Assembly (NCBI GenBank): GCA_900769055.1
Contig: CAAGFF010000007.1
Coordinates: 1 to 15,759, forward strand
Reading direction: 5' to 3'
DNA length: 15,759 nt
Source: an uncultured Prevotella sp.
GTDB taxonomy: Bacteria; Bacteroidota; Bacteroidia; Bacteroidales; Bacteroidaceae
Every line of letters starts with the position of its first letter. The stretch's first letter is position 1. The position numbers and the translations under genes were made by a program. Positions 1 through 6,993 of the stretch are shown here, piece after piece. The notes below the pieces were generated by a model. It saw only the letters and a list, made by a program, of their open reading frames with translations, was not told the origin of the DNA and made no database searches.

Positions 1-314
1 ACGATTTTTGCTGTCACCGACATCGACATCAAAAAAAAAAACGCTGTTTTTGTGCGGTCTCAGCCCTGTTTCCAAATCGTCTGTCACCATCACGAAAAAG
101 TAAATTGCTGATAGCCAGTATGTTGTCAACAGGCGGTGACAGTGACAGATGTTTTGCAACTTTTTATTTTTATCAAGGTAATCCAACTTACGTCAATTCA
201 AATAGATTGTGGCTCATGGCATGCCTCGCAACCCTGACCACCAGTAACATCCACTTGCGAAGATTGAATAAAGGTAATAAAACGGCAGTTTAACAATCAG
301 AAAACCGCGTTTTA
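1..314. other. Left-edge stretch without a convincing gene
   Basis: No gene is recognised here. The stretch is AT-rich and carries the hexamer TGTCAC or its complement GTGACA four times: 12-17, 82-87, 136-141 and 142-147, the last two being adjacent. The first two sit in the octamer CTGTCACC, and 135-142 is its inverted copy. A 62-codon plus-strand open frame at 105-293 shows no family features, no Bacteroidetes promoter and no clear ribosome site, and is not called. The stretch may be the end of a larger repeat or element lying to the left. Confidence 0.4.
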
Positions 315-402
315 CATAGTCTAAACCATGGGTTTTCATAGTCTAAACCATGGGTTTTCATAGTCTAAACCATGGGTTTTCATAGTCTAAACCATGGGTT
401 TT
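315..402. repeat. Four exact tandem copies of a 22-bp repeat
   Basis: Copies lie at 315-336, 337-358, 359-380 and 381-402 and are identical. Each begins catagtctaaacc and ends with atgggtttt. Each unit contains a small dyad, AAACC-ATG-GGTTT, so the array is a row of short imperfect palindromes at a 22-bp period, about two helical turns. There is no spacer sequence, so it is not CRISPR. It could be a variable-number tandem repeat or an iteron-like protein-binding array; nothing nearby decides between them. Confidence 0.9.
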
Positions 403-496
403 CAGTTCCCAAAGTGGCGTTTTTCAAGTTACGGAGGTTAACCCCAGAAAGAATAAGAACAAACTGTTGTATTTAGCCAAATGTTCTGCCATTTTC

Positions 497-584
497 ACGA
501 AGATATCTTCATAGGCTCACGCAAGCGTCTTCATAGGCCCACGCAGATATCTGTGTGGGCCTATGAAGATATCTTCGTTTTTTT
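497..584 (+). repeat. Nested palindromic element ending in a T-run (terminator-like)
   Basis: Positions 529-568 form a hairpin with 20-base arms and a single G-T pair. Separately, 497-520 is complementary to 555-578 at 23 of 24 positions. The 3' strand at 555-578 can therefore pair with either of two upstream copies, giving two mutually exclusive folds. AGATATCT occurs three times (501-508, 545-552, 567-574). A run of seven T follows at 578-584, so on the plus strand it resembles an intrinsic terminator, but no convincing plus-strand gene lies upstream. A REP- or MITE-like dispersed palindrome is equally possible. Confidence 0.75.
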
Positions 585-672
585 AGGCTGTTTGTTGATT
601 GACTATGACTGAATTTACTTCACAGAATATTTGTTTTTTACTAAGTCATAAAGTTGCCCTCTTAAGGCTTAA

Positions 673-906
673 CTATTTAACGACCACTTTCTTTCCATCA
701 ATAATGTTCAAGCCCCTAACTGGTGAACTATTCTTGATACCTTGTAGATTGTAACATTCTCCTTTTTTGCCTTTGTCAACAGTGACTTTTTCAATCCCTG
801 TCACATTGAATCCCTGCATATTCCAGAAGTTTTCCCATATTTCTGCATTACGGTACTTTTCCAAAGATTCCTCAGGTATGCTGAATATGAATATCAGACT
901 TCCTGC
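673..906 (-). pseudogene. 3' remnant of a BspA-like LRR surface-protein gene with C-terminal sorting tail
   Basis: Read on the minus strand, the frame is open from about 906 (in-frame stop at 907-909) to a TAG at 673. The recognisable part starts near 885 as IPEESLEKYRNAEIW, which matches the usual last segment of BspA-type leucine-rich-repeat proteins (a 'vPxgs...YrnaeiW' turn). A linker and then YNLQG followed by GLNIIDGKKVVVK at the very end come next. That ending is the pattern of Bacteroidetes C-terminal sorting tails (Por/T9SS-type or similar). No signal peptide, no LRR units and no proper start codon are present; the only in-frame initiator would be TTG at 864. About 70 residues remain of a protein normally several hundred long. 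I infer a 5'-truncated gene fragment, probably left by recombination near 890. A small expressed protein is unlikely. Confidence 0.65.
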
Positions 907-1060
907 CTATCTTCTACAAAAGATACGCAAAAGAAGTGGACATGTATAACATATTCACAAATGGGCATCTGCTCGTTGCTTTGTCTTCTGACGATATTCA
1001 AGTTTGCGAGACTTTGAAGAGTCGAAGAACAAAGCGTTAAGTAAACGCCTTTTCCATATA
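890..1060 (-). other. Possible repeat-derived sequence abutting the pseudogene, with hairpin 978-1035
   Basis: This stretch separates the MATE operon from the surface-protein remnant. It contains an imperfect inverted repeat: 978-992 pairs with 1021-1035 as a 14-bp stem with one bulged base on each side. One minus-strand frame is open for roughly 57 codons, ending at TGA 894-896, but it lacks an upstream start codon and shows no domain. The surface-protein tail becomes recognisable right where this sequence ends, so it may be the segment that truncated that gene. No function can be assigned. Confidence 0.3.
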
Positions 1061-1100
1061 TAGATTAAGACCCATTATCCCCTAAAGAAGCAAATGGTTC

Positions 1101-1117
1101 AAAATCCTTGCAAGGAT
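1101..1117 (-). terminator. Weak terminator candidate after the MATE gene
   Basis: ATCCTTGCAAGGAT at 1104-1117 is a perfect 14-bp palindrome (5-bp stem with a TGCA loop, or 7-bp arms with no loop). On the minus strand it is followed by four T (plus-strand A at 1101-1104). It lies about 60 bases past the stop of the last operon gene. The stem and T-run are short, so termination would be inefficient. Confidence 0.4.
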
Positions 1118-1175
1118 AACAAAAAAACAATAAAAGATGCTTTTAATAATGTTTTTTCTAAAAAAACAATGGATT

Positions 1176-2525
1176 TCACCTGCCCATGCCACGCAGTTGG
1201 TGAAGGAAGCATGCGAAGTAGGCGATGCCTGCTGTGGTAAGTCCCGCAGGAAAGGCAAGCCATACACCCTCGATGCCCATGCCAAGGACAATGCCGAGAA
1301 GATAGCCCAGCGGAAGGGATATTACGAAATAGGCCAGGAAGGCCACTATCACCAACGGGCGTACAACGGCTATGCCACGCAGGGCATTGGCGTATGCGCA
1401 TTGCAGGCAGTCGCCAAGCTGATAGAGCATAAAGGGCACGACCGTGAGAGCTACGAGATGGGCTACTGAGGCCGCATCGGTGAAGAGAAAACCAAGGCTA
1501 TGACGGAACACGAAGATGGGTACCGACACTACTGCCGCTACAAGCAGGGACAGATGGAAGCCAGCATGAGACGTGCGGCCTGCCGCATCATAGTCGCGCA
1601 GCCCAGACTGAAGGCTGACCTTTATGGCAACGGCTGCGCCAAAGCCATAGTATACCATGAAGCCGAGCTGTGATACGGTAAGCATTATCTGATGGGCCGC
1701 AAGGGCGTCTGCTCCCAGCCAGCCTACCATGATGCTGGACAGTGAGAAGGCGGCCGTCTCCATGCCCATCTGTAAGGCAAGGGGGATGCCAAGGGCGCTG
1801 AGGGCAACGATGCCCGACCACGACACATGACTGGTTCGCCATCCGGAACGATAGACAGACGTGGAACGGGACAGGCAGAACAGGCCGATAAAAGACACGG
1901 CTACGAACATACGTGAGAATGCCGTGGACAGGCCTGCACCAAGAAGTCCCATCTCGGGCATGCCCAGATTACCATATATGAGCAGCCAGTTGCCGAGGAT
2001 GTTGAGCAAGTTTCCAGAGAGGAGTATCCACATAGGGGTGCGGGTATCGGTGATGCCGTCATAGAACTGCTTGAAGGCGTTGGCAACACAGACAAAGGGC
2101 AGAGACACAAGCTGCACGAGAAAGTAAGGACGCATGAGCGGCAACAACTCCTCAGGCTGACCAAGCCTGCCGATGTTGGCATAGAGTAGCAGCATGACAG
2201 CTACAAGGATGGCAGCCACGAGCAGATTGGAGGCAACACCGTCGAGGAGCACCTTGCCGATGCGCGTGTGCAAGCCACGGCCGAAGAGGTTGCCGACCGT
2301 GGGAGTAATGGAATAGGAATAGCCCAACGCCACAATGATGACGAGGACAAACATGTTGTTGACGAAGGATGCGGCAGCAAGCTCCGGTGTGGAATGGCGG
2401 CCTATCATTAGCGTGTCGGCAAACGACATCACGATGGTTCCCAGCTGACCGATGATGATGGGCAGCCCAAGACGGGTAAGGTCGCTGTAACAACCAGCAT
2501 AGCTGGAAAAATCATAACGGAGCAT
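1176..2525 (-). CDS. MATE-family multidrug efflux transporter (NorM-like)
   Basis: This is an inner-membrane antiporter that expels cationic drugs or other small molecules using Na+ or H+ gradients. At 449 residues it has the usual family length, and hydrophobicity suggests twelve membrane helices in two six-helix halves. The first half opens with PIIIGQLGTIVMSFADTLMIG (about 22-42). Asp37 there sits where NorM-type pumps carry their conserved TM1 acidic residue. The second half starts near residue 240 with GIPLALQMGMETAAFSLSSI, the matching repeat, followed by LGADALAAHQI. The ATG at 2523-2525 lies 4 nt past the recQ stop, so the gene is the last member of the clpP-clpX-recQ unit. Substrate cannot be inferred. 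The family is sure; a physiological role beyond efflux is not. Confidence 0.93.
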   Translation of the reverse strand: MLRYDFSSYAGCYSDLTRLGLPIIIGQLGTIVMSFADTLMIGRHSTPELAAASFVNNMFVLVIIVALGYSYSITPTVGNLFGRGLHTRIGKVLLDGVASNLLVAAILVAVMLLLYANIGRLGQPEELLPLMRPYFLVQLVSLPFVCVANAFKQFYDGITDTRTPMWILLSGNLLNILGNWLLIYGNLGMPEMGLLGAGLSTAFSRMFVAVSFIGLFCLSRSTSVYRSGWRTSHVSWSGIVALSALGIPLALQMGMETAAFSLSSIMVGWLGADALAAHQIMLTVSQLGFMVYYGFGAAVAIKVSLQSGLRDYDAAGRTSHAGFHLSLLVAAVVSVPIFVFRHSLGFLFTDAASVAHLVALTVVPFMLYQLGDCLQCAYANALRGIAVVRPLVIVAFLAYFVISLPLGYLLGIVLGMGIEGVWLAFPAGLTTAGIAYFACFLHQLRGMGR

Positions 2526-2529
2526 TGCG

Positions 2530-4713
2530 TCAGTTGGCCTGCTCGGACAGGAACTTTATGCGCACAAGCCTTATCTCGTCCTCGCTGTAGTCGGAGCCAA
2601 GCTCGTCGAGAGCGGCATCAATGCTGTCTGTCTCGCTATCCATGAAGTAGTCATAGATGTCGTCGACATGGTCATCGTCCATGACCTCCTCAAGGAAGTA
2701 GTCGATATTAATCTTTGTTCCGCTATACACGATTGCCTCTACCTCATCGAGCAGTTCCTCGAAGTCGAGTCCCTGTGCCTGTGCTAGGTCGTCGAGGGCT
2801 ATCTGCCTGTCGATGCTCTGAATAATCTTCACCTTCAGCATGCTCTTCTTCGCAACAGTCCTGACCCGCAGCTCTTCGGGCCGCTCGATGCTGTTCTCCT
2901 TGCAATAGTGACTGATAAGGTCAATGAACGGTTGTCCATAGCGTTTGGCCTTGCCTGCTCCTACGCCCTGGATATTCTGAAGCTCGGACATGGTTACCGG
3001 GTACATGGTCGCCATCTGCTCAAGCGACACGTCCTGGAAGATGACATATCCCGGAAGGTTATTGGCTTTGGCAACTTTCTTGCGGAGATTGCTCAGAAGA
3101 GAGAACAGCTGCGGGTCGAGGGCAGAACCTACCATCTCATGGTCGTCTGCCTCGAACTCGTCCTTGAAGTCACGGTCTTCAACTATCATGAATGATGTTG
3201 GCGACTTAATGAATTTCTTTCCAGCAGAGGTTATCTTGAGCAGGCCGTAGTTCTCGACATCCTTCTTGATGTAGCCCATAATCATTGCCTGACGGATGAC
3301 AGGATTCCAGATGCGTGGCTCCATTTCCTCGCCCTCGCCAAACTCATCAAGCTCGTCGTGGTGGTGGGAGACTATGTCGTCTGTTCCACGTCCCTTCACA
3401 AAGTCTATGACATAATCCTGCATAAAGTTCTCCTTAAGGGCCTTGATGGCCTTCAGTATTACAACGAGCGCATCCTTGGCCTCACGTTTCTGCTTTGGAT
3501 GCAGGCAGTTGTCGCAGTTGCCGCAGTTGTCCTCGGAGTAGGTCTCGCCAAAATAGTGAAGCAGCAGCTTGCGGCGGCAGACGGAACTTTCAGCATAGGC
3601 CTCAGTCTCCTGTAGCAGCTGCTTGCCAATGTCCTGTTCGGCAATAGGTTTGCCCTCCATGAATTTCTCAAGTTTCTGCAGGTCCTTGGGCGAATAGAAC
3701 ACTATGCACTGTCCCTCGCCACCGTCCCTTCCGGCACGTCCCGTCTCCTGATAATATCCCTCAAGACTCTTGGGAATATCATAGTGTATTACGAAGCGCA
3801 CATCGGGCTTGTCAATACCCATACCGAAGGCTATGGTAGCCACAATAACGTCGATGCGCTCCATGAGGAAGTCATCCTGCGTCTGCGAGCGCGTTGCCGA
3901 GTCGAGTCCGGCATGATATGGTGCGGCCTTAATCTCGTTTGCACGCAAAATCTCGGCCAGTTCCTCAACCTTCTTGCGCGACAGACAATATATAATGCCA
4001 CTCTTGCCGGGGTTCTGGCGGATGAACATTATAATCTGCTTGTTGGTATCGTCATCGTTGCGCTTGGACCTTACCTCGTAGTAAAGGTTGGGGCGGTTGA
4101 ACGAGCTTTTGAACTCCTTGGCATCAACTATGCCGAGGCATTTCTTGATATCTGTACGCACCTTGTCGGTGGCCGTTGCCGTGAGCGCTATGACAGGAGC
4201 CACACCTATCTTGTTGATGGTGGGTCTGATGTTGCGGTATTCCGGTCGGAAATCGTGTCCCCACTCAGAGATGCAATGAGCCTCGTCTATGGCATAGAAC
4301 GATATCTTGACAGACTTGAAGAACTCGACGTTTTCCTCCTTATTGAGCGATTCTGGTGCCACATAGAGCAGCTTGGTCTTACCGCTGCGGATGTCGTCCA
4401 TAACCTGCGTTATGGCAGCCTTGTTGAGTGAGGAGTTCAGATAGTGGGCCACCCCACCCTCTTCCGACATTCCGTTGATTACGTCGACCTGGTTCTTCAT
4501 AAGTGCGATGAGCGGCGACACAACTATGGCCGTGCCCTCCATGATGAGCGAGGGCAACTGGTAGCAGAGGCTCTTGCCTCCGCCCGTGGGCATAAGTACA
4601 AAGGTGTCATTGCCAGCAAGGAGGTTGCGTATGATGGCTTCCTGGTCACCCTTGAAGTTGTCGAAGCCGAAAAAATGTTTCAGCCGTTTTGTCAAGCTAT
4701 CGTTTTTAGTCAT
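2530..4713 (-). CDS. recQ: RecQ family ATP-dependent DNA helicase
   Basis: A 3'-5' DNA helicase that unwinds forks and recombination intermediates in the RecF pathway. Visible parts in order: Walker A TGGGKS (43-48); DEAH box (143-146); SFNRPNL (204-210); the motif VI region QETGRAGRDG (322-331); the zinc-binding cysteines Cys379, Cys397, Cys400 and Cys403; an RQC winged-helix region (about 410-520); and an HRDC domain (about 533-605, with LPGYVIFQD and IQGVGAGKAKRYG). The 727 residues exceed E. coli RecQ (about 609). The extra C-terminal stretch of about 115 residues is acidic and resembles the helicase-associated helix-turn-helix tail common in Bacteroidetes RecQ. It lies 21 nt downstream of clpX and 4 nt upstream of the MATE gene. 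Confidence 0.97.
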   Translation of the reverse strand: MTKNDSLTKRLKHFFGFDNFKGDQEAIIRNLLAGNDTFVLMPTGGGKSLCYQLPSLIMEGTAIVVSPLIALMKNQVDVINGMSEEGGVAHYLNSSLNKAAITQVMDDIRSGKTKLLYVAPESLNKEENVEFFKSVKISFYAIDEAHCISEWGHDFRPEYRNIRPTINKIGVAPVIALTATATDKVRTDIKKCLGIVDAKEFKSSFNRPNLYYEVRSKRNDDDTNKQIIMFIRQNPGKSGIIYCLSRKKVEELAEILRANEIKAAPYHAGLDSATRSQTQDDFLMERIDVIVATIAFGMGIDKPDVRFVIHYDIPKSLEGYYQETGRAGRDGGEGQCIVFYSPKDLQKLEKFMEGKPIAEQDIGKQLLQETEAYAESSVCRRKLLLHYFGETYSEDNCGNCDNCLHPKQKREAKDALVVILKAIKALKENFMQDYVIDFVKGRGTDDIVSHHHDELDEFGEGEEMEPRIWNPVIRQAMIMGYIKKDVENYGLLKITSAGKKFIKSPTSFMIVEDRDFKDEFEADDHEMVGSALDPQLFSLLSNLRKKVAKANNLPGYVIFQDVSLEQMATMYPVTMSELQNIQGVGAGKAKRYGQPFIDLISHYCKENSIERPEELRVRTVAKKSMLKVKIIQSIDRQIALDDLAQAQGLDFEELLDEVEAIVYSGTKINIDYFLEEVMDDDHVDDIYDYFMDSETDSIDAALDELGSDYSEDEIRLVRIKFLSEQAN

Positions 4714-4734
4714 AGGTCAGGTAGTGTTGTTTTG

Positions 4735-5976
4735 TTATGCTGTTTCCAACTTATGCAGATGTGCCTTGTCAAGCTGATCCTTGGCATAGTCCAGAGTTAC
4801 CTCAAACTTCTTCAGCCTGCGTGACGGTATCTCAAACATGGCATCCATCATCACAGACTCCACTATAGAACGTAGGCCACGTGCGCCAAGCTTGTACTCT
4901 ACGGCCTTGTCAACGATGAAGTCGAGGGTCTCGTCGGTGAATGTCAGCTTTATGCCATCCATCTCGAAGAGCTTGACATACTGTTTGACGATAGAGTTCT
5001 TGGGCTCTACGAGGATGCGCCTCAATGCCTCGCGGTCAAGAGGCTTGAGGTAAGTGAGTCCTGGCAGACGGCCAATAATCTCGGGTATGAGTCCGAACGA
5101 CTTGAGGTCTTGCGGAAGGACATACTGCATAAGGTCTTCCTTGTCAATATTGCGTACGTTCTGCACTGAGTTGTAGCCAACGGTATGTGTATTGAGCCTT
5201 TGGGCTATCTTTCGCTCAATACCGTCGAAGGCACCACCACAGATGAAAAGTATATTCTTGGTGTCTACATGTATATAGTCCTGGTCGGGATGCTTGCGTC
5301 CGCCCTTAGGTGGCACGTTGACCATGGTTCCCTCAAGCAGCTTGAGCAGTCCCTGCTGCACACCCTCTCCGCTCACGTCGCGTGTTATGGAGGGGTTGTC
5401 ACTCTTACGGGCAATCTTGTCTATCTCATCAATAAACACTATTCCCCTTTCGGCTGCTGCCACATCGAAGTCGGCAACCTGCAACAGACGGCTGAGGATG
5501 CTCTCGACATCCTCGCCCACATAGCCTGCCTCTGTGAACACGGTGGCGTCAACGATGGTGAAGGGAACATCAAGAAGCTTGGCTATGGTGCGGGCAAGAA
5601 GTGTCTTGCCTGTACCTGTGGAGCCAACCATGATGATGTTGCTCTTCTCTATCTCCACACCATCCTTGCTGCTGGGCTGCTGCAGACGCTTATAGTGGTT
5701 GTACACAGACACAGCCAGATGGCGCTTGGCCTCGTCCTGTCCGATGATGTACTCGTCAAGGTAGGCTTTTATCTCGCGCGGCTTTGGAACCTTCTTTAGC
5801 TTGAACGTGCTTACCTGCTGCTTGTTGCTTGCGATTTCCTTGCAGGCGCCCTGCATAAGGGCTATCTCGTATGCCTGCCGTGCACAGGTCTCACAGATGA
5901 AGCCATTAACGCCAGTGATGAGCAGCCGGACTTCACGTTCTCCTCTTCCGCAAAAATTACAAACTTTTCTGGGCAT
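4735..5976 (-). CDS. clpX: ClpX, ATP-dependent unfoldase of the ClpXP protease
   Basis: A hexameric AAA+ unfoldase that recognises, unfolds and threads substrates into ClpP. The N-terminal zinc-binding domain has Cys6, Cys9, Cys28 and Cys31. The AAA+ module shows Walker A GSTGTGKT (118-125), pore-1 loop GYVGED (151-156), Walker B VFIDEID (180-186), RKH loop (227-229), arginine finger in EIIGRLPG (Arg303), and sensor-2 GARGLR (364-369). At the position of the ClpP-docking IGF tripeptide (268-270 in E. coli) the sequence reads Val-Gly-Tyr (266-268), a conservative variant. It is 413 residues long, a normal size. The start is 2 nt beyond the clpP stop, giving strong translational and stoichiometric coupling. 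Confidence 0.98.
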   Translation of the reverse strand: MPRKVCNFCGRGEREVRLLITGVNGFICETCARQAYEIALMQGACKEIASNKQQVSTFKLKKVPKPREIKAYLDEYIIGQDEAKRHLAVSVYNHYKRLQQPSSKDGVEIEKSNIIMVGSTGTGKTLLARTIAKLLDVPFTIVDATVFTEAGYVGEDVESILSRLLQVADFDVAAAERGIVFIDEIDKIARKSDNPSITRDVSGEGVQQGLLKLLEGTMVNVPPKGGRKHPDQDYIHVDTKNILFICGGAFDGIERKIAQRLNTHTVGYNSVQNVRNIDKEDLMQYVLPQDLKSFGLIPEIIGRLPGLTYLKPLDREALRRILVEPKNSIVKQYVKLFEMDGIKLTFTDETLDFIVDKAVEYKLGARGLRSIVESVMMDAMFEIPSRRLKKFEVTLDYAKDQLDKAHLHKLETA

Positions 5977-5978
5977 TA

Positions 5979-6647
5979 TTATTTCTTACGTTTTAATACT
6001 GTATCAATCATTCCATATTCCTTGGCTTCCTCGGCTGTCATCCAGTAGTTGCGGTCTGAGTCCTGCCAAACCTTCTCGAACGGAGTGTGGGAGTGCTCTG
6101 AGATGATGTTGTAGAGTTCCTTCTTGAACTTCTGTATCTCCTTTGCCTCAATCTCTATATCGGAAGCCTGTCCCTGCACACCGCCAAGTGGCTGGTGTAT
6201 CATAACACGGCTGTGGGTAAGAGCAGAGCGCTTGCCCTCTGTACCGGCCACCAGCAGTACTGCTCCCATGGAAGCGGCCATGCCCGTACAGATGGTGGCT
6301 ACATCACTGGATATGAACTGCATGGTATCATAGATGCCAAGTCCAGCCGTGACGCTGCCGCCAGGGCTGTTGATATATATGGATATGTCCTTGCCGTTAT
6401 CGACGGAGTCCAGATAGAGCAACTGAGCCTGAAGGGTATTGGCTGTGTAGTCGTTGATTTCCGTTCCCAGAAAAATGATGCGGTCCATCATGAGTCGGGA
6501 GAACACGTCCATCTGTGTTACGTTGAGCTGGCGCTCCTCCAGAATATAAGGGTTGAGATACTGGTTCTGACAACTTACTACATCATCCAACACCATACCG
6601 TTGATACCAAGGTGCTTTGTGGCAAATTTTCTAAAATCGCTATTCAT
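5979..6647 (-). CDS. clpP: ClpP serine protease subunit with Asn at the triad Asp position
   Basis: The tetradecameric proteolytic core of ClpXP. The fold is well conserved: YINSPGGSVTAGLGIYDTMQ (91-110), nucleophile Ser126 in GMAASMGA, and His151 in MIHQPLGG. The third triad residue should be the Asp of the 'RD-[NR]-F-x-S-A-x-E-A' motif. Here the segment is SDRNYWMTAEEAKEYG, and the aligned residue is Asn200 (codon AAC at 6050-6048). Asp196 and Asp198 are nearby but out of register. The 222 residues include a short N-terminal extension that is probably removed autocatalytically. A GAGGAAAC stretch just before the ATG is a rare Shine-Dalgarno-like site in this window. It is the first gene of the clpP-clpX-recQ-MATE operon. 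The family is certain; full activity is not. Confidence 0.97.
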   Translation of the reverse strand: MNSDFRKFATKHLGINGMVLDDVVSCQNQYLNPYILEERQLNVTQMDVFSRLMMDRIIFLGTEINDYTANTLQAQLLYLDSVDNGKDISIYINSPGGSVTAGLGIYDTMQFISSDVATICTGMAASMGAVLLVAGTEGKRSALTHSRVMIHQPLGGVQGQASDIEIEAKEIQKFKKELYNIISEHSHTPFEKVWQDSDRNYWMTAEEAKEYGMIDTVLKRKK

Positions 6648-6722
6648 GTTTCCTCATTTATAAAGGGTTGAGCCCATATACGGACTCCCACCATTTGTTA
6701 GTAAAAGTTTTGTTGTAACCTC

Positions 6723-6790
6723 TCGTTATCTTGTTTCTATGACAAAGTTAATAAAAAAACTCGATAACGATAAGGATTATGAGTTTTTTT
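6723..6790 (-). promoter_or_regulatory. clpP operon promoter with surrounding inverted half-sites
   Basis: A Bacteroidetes -7 box TAACTTTGT (consensus TAnnTTTG) lies on the minus strand at 6742-6750, about 95 bases before the clpP ATG; no clear -33 TTTG is seen. The box is exactly centred between the half-sites TCGTTATC (6723-6730) and GATAACGA (6763-6770). A second inverted repeat, AAAAAAACTC (6753-6762) against GAGTTTTTTT (6781-6790), covers the -33 region. The arrangement suggests an operator, but no known regulator site is recognised; it is not CIRCE. Confidence 0.6.
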
Positions 6791-6903
6791 TTGAAAAAAA
6801 GTTTTTCAGATGGTCTCCGCAGCATGGTTCAGCCCATATTTAACAGAAGCGGGCAACAGCTTCCGGGCACGGGAAGACCGACAATAACACATGCGGAAAG
6901 GAC

Positions 6904-6936
6904 AAAAAAAAGGATGCCTGGCCATGGCCAGGCATC
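6904..6936 (-). terminator. Rho-independent terminator of tig
   Basis: Positions 6913-6936 form a perfect 24-bp palindrome (arms GATGCCTGGCCA and its complement). On the minus strand it is followed directly by eight T (plus-strand A at 6904-6911, one base intervening). It sits about 58 bases past the tig stop and separates tig from the clpP promoter, so the two units are transcribed independently. Confidence 0.92.
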
Positions 6937-6993
6937 TCTGCTGAAGGGAAATAGTTATTGGTTGTTTTGTAGAGTTATCAACCCAAGCAGGCA

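Noticed and set aside
105..293. 62-codon plus-strand open frame in the left flank
   Set aside because: It has no recognisable domain, signal peptide, promoter or ribosome site and overlaps the hexamer cluster; chance is a sufficient explanation.
315..402. CRISPR array
   Set aside because: The repeats are directly abutting with no spacers, and no cas gene is present.
1..1175. A complete defence or mobile system
   Set aside because: Only repeats and a gene fragment are present; no transposase, recombinase, nuclease or toxin-antitoxin pair could be read on either strand.
3784..4431. 215-codon plus-strand open frame opposite recQ
   Set aside because: It is antisense to the conserved helicase motifs and has no family features.
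5185..5799. 204-codon plus-strand open frame opposite clpX
   Set aside because: It is antisense to the AAA+ module of clpX and has no independent signals.
6742..6790. CIRCE heat-shock operator at clpP
   Set aside because: The inverted repeats present do not match TTAGCACTC-N9-GAGTGCTAA in sequence or spacing.
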